From the NCBI GenBank assembly GCA_008933995.1, contig WARS01000034.1, positions 4,380,707-4,444,706 of the forward strand: a stretch of 64,000 nt of DNA, written 5' to 3'. The notes beneath the pieces were generated by a model. The model did no database searches, was not told where the DNA came from, and saw nothing but the letters and a program-made list of their open reading frames with translations. The stretch's first letter is position 1. Every line of letters begins with the position of its first letter. This DNA comes from Datnioides undecimradiatus (lineage: Eukaryota; Chordata; Actinopteri; Lobotiformes; Datnioididae). Position numbers and translations under genes: made by a program. Shown here piece after piece: positions 61,801-64,000 of the stretch.

Positions 61801-63368
61801 CAAAAATGTCATTTTCGTGACTGCTTGTCTTCAGGTGGTAGACGGGACAGAGTGTCGACCTTACAGCAGCTCGGTATGCGTGAAAGGGAAATGCGTGCGA
61901 ACAGGCTGCGACAGCATCATCGGCTCCAAGCTCCAGTTTGACAAGTGTGGCATATGTGGAGGCGACAGCACAGGATGCATACGAGTGGTGGGCAACTTCA
62001 CCAAGAAGAGGTAAGAAAAGAAGAGAGCGCCTTCTATGTCTTTATATCACGGGAGCCATCGCGCGCAGACAGGCGTTTGCACGCACACATCGGTGGGGAG
62101 TCTCGGTTTGGGTGACGGCATGTTTGCACACGCAGGGTTTTTCAGCAGCGGTATCTCACGGCTTTTACAGTGCGATGAAATGATAGCGCTGCATTCATCT
62201 CATGGTAAATCTGAAGAACATAAGAAGCTCCCACATGTTCACACAATTTGCAGCCCTCGTAGTCACACTGACTAAACAGAGATGTAGACTCGGACATTTC
62301 CGAGGCCACTCGCTTGGACGTTTGAGCGAGTACTAATCAGTCAGATTTGTAGTGGTGATGCTACTGTAAGATTGTTGCATTTCCAAAAGGCAGCCGTGTC
62401 ACTAAGCATGGGATGTTTCACTTTGCTTACAAGTGACAGCATAGCCAAACCAAGATGCAACCCCTGTGGTTTAAGAAATCAAGCCAGTGCAGAAATGCCA
62501 AAAACTGCATTTCCACTTGTGGCCACTCCAAAAGCAAGTCAGTCCCCGAGTCAGGCATTGCCAGTAAGGTGCCAATGTGGGTTTCTGTTTTGATCTAAAG
62601 CCAGCAATCACCATTCACTTTATTATCTACTGGTCTGACCTGCTTCTGCTTCCTCTGTTGCCAAACAGTAAAGGTTACACTGATGTGGTGAAGATCCCTG
62701 CAGGCTCCACACACATCAAGGTTCGTCAGCACAAGGCCAAGGACCAGACCCGCTACACAGCCTACCTTGCCCTCCGACGCCCCAACAACGAGTACCTCCT
62801 AAATGGTAAATTCATGATCTCCACCTCAGAGACAATCATCCCACTCAATGGTTCCGTGCTCAACTACAGTGGCTGGAGCCAAAGAGATGAGTGGCTTCAC
62901 AGCATGGGTCCTGGGGCCATTCAAGAGCCCTTAGTGGTCCAGATTCTAGCGACAGATGCTAAAAAGCCCCTGGATGTTCGTTACAGCTTCTTCATGCCCC
63001 GCCGGACAGCCCCGCAGCAGCCCTCAGCTCCACTCATCCTCAACCCAAAGCCAACCCCTGTGCAGAGCACTACAACAGTCTCAACCACAACCAGAACCAC
63101 AACCTCCACCACCACCAGTAGCACCACTACATCTTCCTCTGCTCCCCCTGTCCTGGTCCCAGGGCCCCCTACAGCTCCTGGTCCCTCCACCCCATCACCA
63201 GGTCCCCAGTGGGTAACGGGGTCCTGGATGACCTGCTCCAGGACTTGTGACACTGGCTGGCAGAGCCGAACAGTGCAGTGTAAAGACCGAGATGGGAAAC
63301 TGTCCAAAGGCTGCACTCTAAGTTCCCGCCCCTCTGCCTTCAAACACTGTCTGGTGAAGACATGTTGA
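50180..63368 (+). CDS. adamts5: ADAMTS5, secreted zinc metalloprotease (aggrecanase-2), 8 exons
   Basis: Complete gene, 972 codons over 8 exons. Human ADAMTS5 has 930 residues and also 8 exons. Order: signal peptide (about 1-28); propeptide with Cys197 as likely cysteine switch and a furin site RRKR (256-259) before [15 protein letters not shown]. The catalytic domain carries the zinc site [12 protein letters not shown] (His408, Glu409, His412, His418) and the Met-turn LMSSILTS. Then come the disintegrin-like domain (about 467-561), first thrombospondin repeat (562 on), Cys-rich region (623-739), spacer (740-850), Thr/Ser/Pro linker (851-920) and a last thrombospondin repeat (921-972). Near-identity to the human protein in stretches such as [20 protein letters not shown] and the single C-terminal repeat separate it from ADAMTS1, 4, 8 and 15. 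The family's known role is cleavage of aggrecan, versican and related proteoglycans in matrix. All catalytic residues are present. Confidence 0.97.
52135..52190 (+). repeat. (CCCT)n(CT)n microsatellite
   Basis: A compound pyrimidine array in adamts5 intron 1. Confidence 0.95.
54253..54288 (+). other. G-rich tract, potential G-quadruplex
   Basis: At least four runs of three or more G occur within about 36 bases, separated by short loops (TGT, CCT, AGA). Confidence 0.5.
55387..55412. repeat. (CA)n microsatellite
   Basis: About 13 CA units in adamts5 intron 1. Confidence 0.95.
56286..56390 (-). repeat. Fragment of a teleost dispersed repeat (candidate)
   Basis: 'atcactaaagttattaaaaa', 'tcatcctgggg' and 'atttcatgg' followed by 'gctctgcagctagc' resemble, in altered order, the family at 26,130-26,465. 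It is short and diverged. Confidence 0.35.
56733..56760. repeat. (CA)n microsatellite
   Basis: About 14 CA units in adamts5 intron 1. Confidence 0.95.
58660..58792 (+). CDS. adamts5: adamts5 exon 2: catalytic domain, first half of the zinc site (367-411)
   Basis: It encodes [17 protein letters not shown] to AFTVAHEIG. The zinc motif is split by the intron after the first base of Gly411. Acceptor 'tttgtccag', donor 'att g/gtaggc'. Confidence 0.97.
58805..58834. repeat. (CA)n microsatellite near the exon 2 donor
   Basis: About 15 CA units, starting 12 bases into adamts5 intron 2. Confidence 0.95.
59027..59194 (+). CDS. adamts5: adamts5 exon 3: end of zinc site, Met-turn (411-467)
   Basis: It begins with the rest of Gly411, then [15 protein letters not shown], and contains [17 protein letters not shown]. 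Acceptor 'ttgtccgcag', donor 'aac g/gtgagt'. Confidence 0.97.
59195..59705 (+). other. adamts5 intron 3
   Basis: Non-coding. No repeat or other feature is recognised in it. Confidence 0.85.
59706..59994 (+). CDS. adamts5: adamts5 exon 4: disintegrin-like domain (467-561)
   Basis: Coding to 59,989, where the donor 'tactcg/gtaaga' begins. The end given here includes the donor consensus. It encodes [25 protein letters not shown] and [17 protein letters not shown]. Acceptor 'tctgctacag'. Confidence 0.95.
59995..61283 (+). other. adamts5 intron 4
   Basis: The intron begins at 59,990. It is non-coding and contains a short TG/AG stretch near 60,375-60,420 and a long pyrimidine-rich section before exon 5. 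Confidence 0.85.
61284..61467 (+). CDS. adamts5: adamts5 exon 5: first thrombospondin type 1 repeat (562-623)
   Basis: It encodes [20 protein letters not shown] with the WxxW C-mannosylation pattern, then [20 protein letters not shown]. The upstream tract at 61,147-61,283 is a long pyrimidine-rich stretch. Donor 'tca a/gtgagt'. Confidence 0.97.
61569..61744 (+). CDS. adamts5: adamts5 exon 6: Cys-rich region, first part (623-681)
   Basis: It encodes QEQCEVRNG, then [20 protein letters not shown] and [13 protein letters not shown], close to human. Acceptor 'ttctctag', donor 'cag agg/gtgagt'. Confidence 0.97.
61835..62010 (+). CDS. adamts5: adamts5 exon 7: Cys-rich region, second part (682-740)
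   Basis: It encodes [39 protein letters not shown] and ICGGDSTGC. Acceptor 'tgtcttcag', donor 'aag ag/gtaaga', phase 2. Confidence 0.97.
62011..62668 (+). other. adamts5 intron 7
   Basis: Non-coding, with no repeat recognised. Confidence 0.85.
62669..63368 (+). CDS. adamts5: adamts5 exon 8: spacer, mucin-like linker, last thrombospondin repeat (740-972)
   Basis: The spacer runs [19 protein letters not shown] to [10 protein letters not shown] Thr/Ser/Pro-rich linker (851-920, core 63,066-63,140) follows, then [17 protein letters not shown] to the final Cys and TGA. Acceptor 'tgttgccaaacag'. The linker is about 40 residues longer than in the human protein, as I recall it. Confidence 0.97.
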
Positions 63369-64000
63369 AGAACAGAAATATGTTCGGAGAAGTTTAATCT
63401 GTACATCTGATAAATGTCTCAAGTGCTGGATGTAGGACTGTGGACCAATTTAAGACATAGAACCTTAAACAGGAAGGTGAAAGTTGGCTGAAAGCACCTG
63501 AACCAGAAACAAAGAGACTCAGAGACAGATGGCATGGAAGTACCTGATTATATGCCAGAGGGATGTCCTGGAATCATAGTAGCTATGCAGAGCACAAGTA
63601 GGACGGAGGACAGTGTCGAATGATAATGAGTATGGCCCTGGCATAGCTAAGGACTTAAATTGCATGTCATTTCCACATGGACAGTAACTGATTGTCTTTA
63701 CTTCCGTCTCCAAACCGCGGAGACTAAGTGTGTGTTGCCCTGTACTGGCATGCGTGTCATGTTTTGTTTTGTTTTTTTTATGTTATTCTATGTGTTCTAA
63801 TCACTGTGGGGATTTGGAAGTCTCACCTCTTTGTATTTTGTCATGAGTGTGTCTGAGACAAGATCCCAAAAATGGGAAGCACTCACCTCGTCGTAATTTC
63901 TGCCTGTACCGTAGCCCTGTCCCACGACCGTCATGGTACGTTCCATAACCCTGGCTTCCCAGTCCTCAGAACTTGGACGTTTCACTGATTGAATGGCTCA
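63369..64000 (+). other. adamts5 3' UTR, continuing past the window
   Basis: No AATAAA is seen between the stop and the window end, so the transcript probably continues. Human ADAMTS5 also has a long 3' UTR. Nothing else is recognised here. Confidence 0.6.

Overview
The window is vertebrate nuclear DNA, almost certainly from a ray-finned (percomorph-like) teleost. Both genes are split by GT-AG introns. The protein sequences are vertebrate SLC6 and ADAMTS family members. CA/TG microsatellites are very dense, and several dispersed elements look like repeat families typical of fish genomes. There are no bacterial-type genes, operons, CRISPR arrays or phage genes.

Layout: about 1-36,400 is a gene-poor intergenic stretch in which I find no convincing exon. 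It holds microsatellites, old MITE-like repeats and, near its right end, a CpG-rich segment and a CRE/E-box that may serve the next gene. From 36,628 to 45,213 (+) lies a complete 15-exon SLC6 sodium/chloride-dependent transporter of the GABA/betaine/taurine/creatine subfamily (631 codons if a split start codon is used, 616 from the internal Met). About 45,214-49,900 is intergenic and rich in simple repeats. From 50,180 to 63,368 (+) lies a complete 8-exon adamts5 gene (972 codons, secreted aggrecanase-2), followed by its 3' UTR to the window end. I rebuilt the exon chains of both genes by hand. Every junction has GT-AG sites and the phases agree throughout.

The two genes are neighbours on the same strand but have no obvious shared pathway. 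One is a plasma-membrane solute carrier, the other an extracellular matrix metalloprotease. As I recall human chromosome 21, the region 5' of ADAMTS5 is a long gene desert, so the SLC6 neighbour may be a fish gene absent from that position in mammals.

Main points for a second look: (1) the SLC6 protein has an unusual set of pocket residues (Gln in TM1 where GAT2/GAT3/BGT1 have Glu, Ser in TM8, Gly in TM3 where most relatives have Leu), so its substrate is uncertain; (2) its start codon appears to be split between exons 1 and 2; (3) TG, CT and CA microsatellites abut three of its splice sites; (4) adamts5 carries an expanded Thr/Ser/Pro linker before the last thrombospondin repeat, an Arg-rich propeptide segment and upstream ORFs. 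All family comparisons come from memory and no database was searched.
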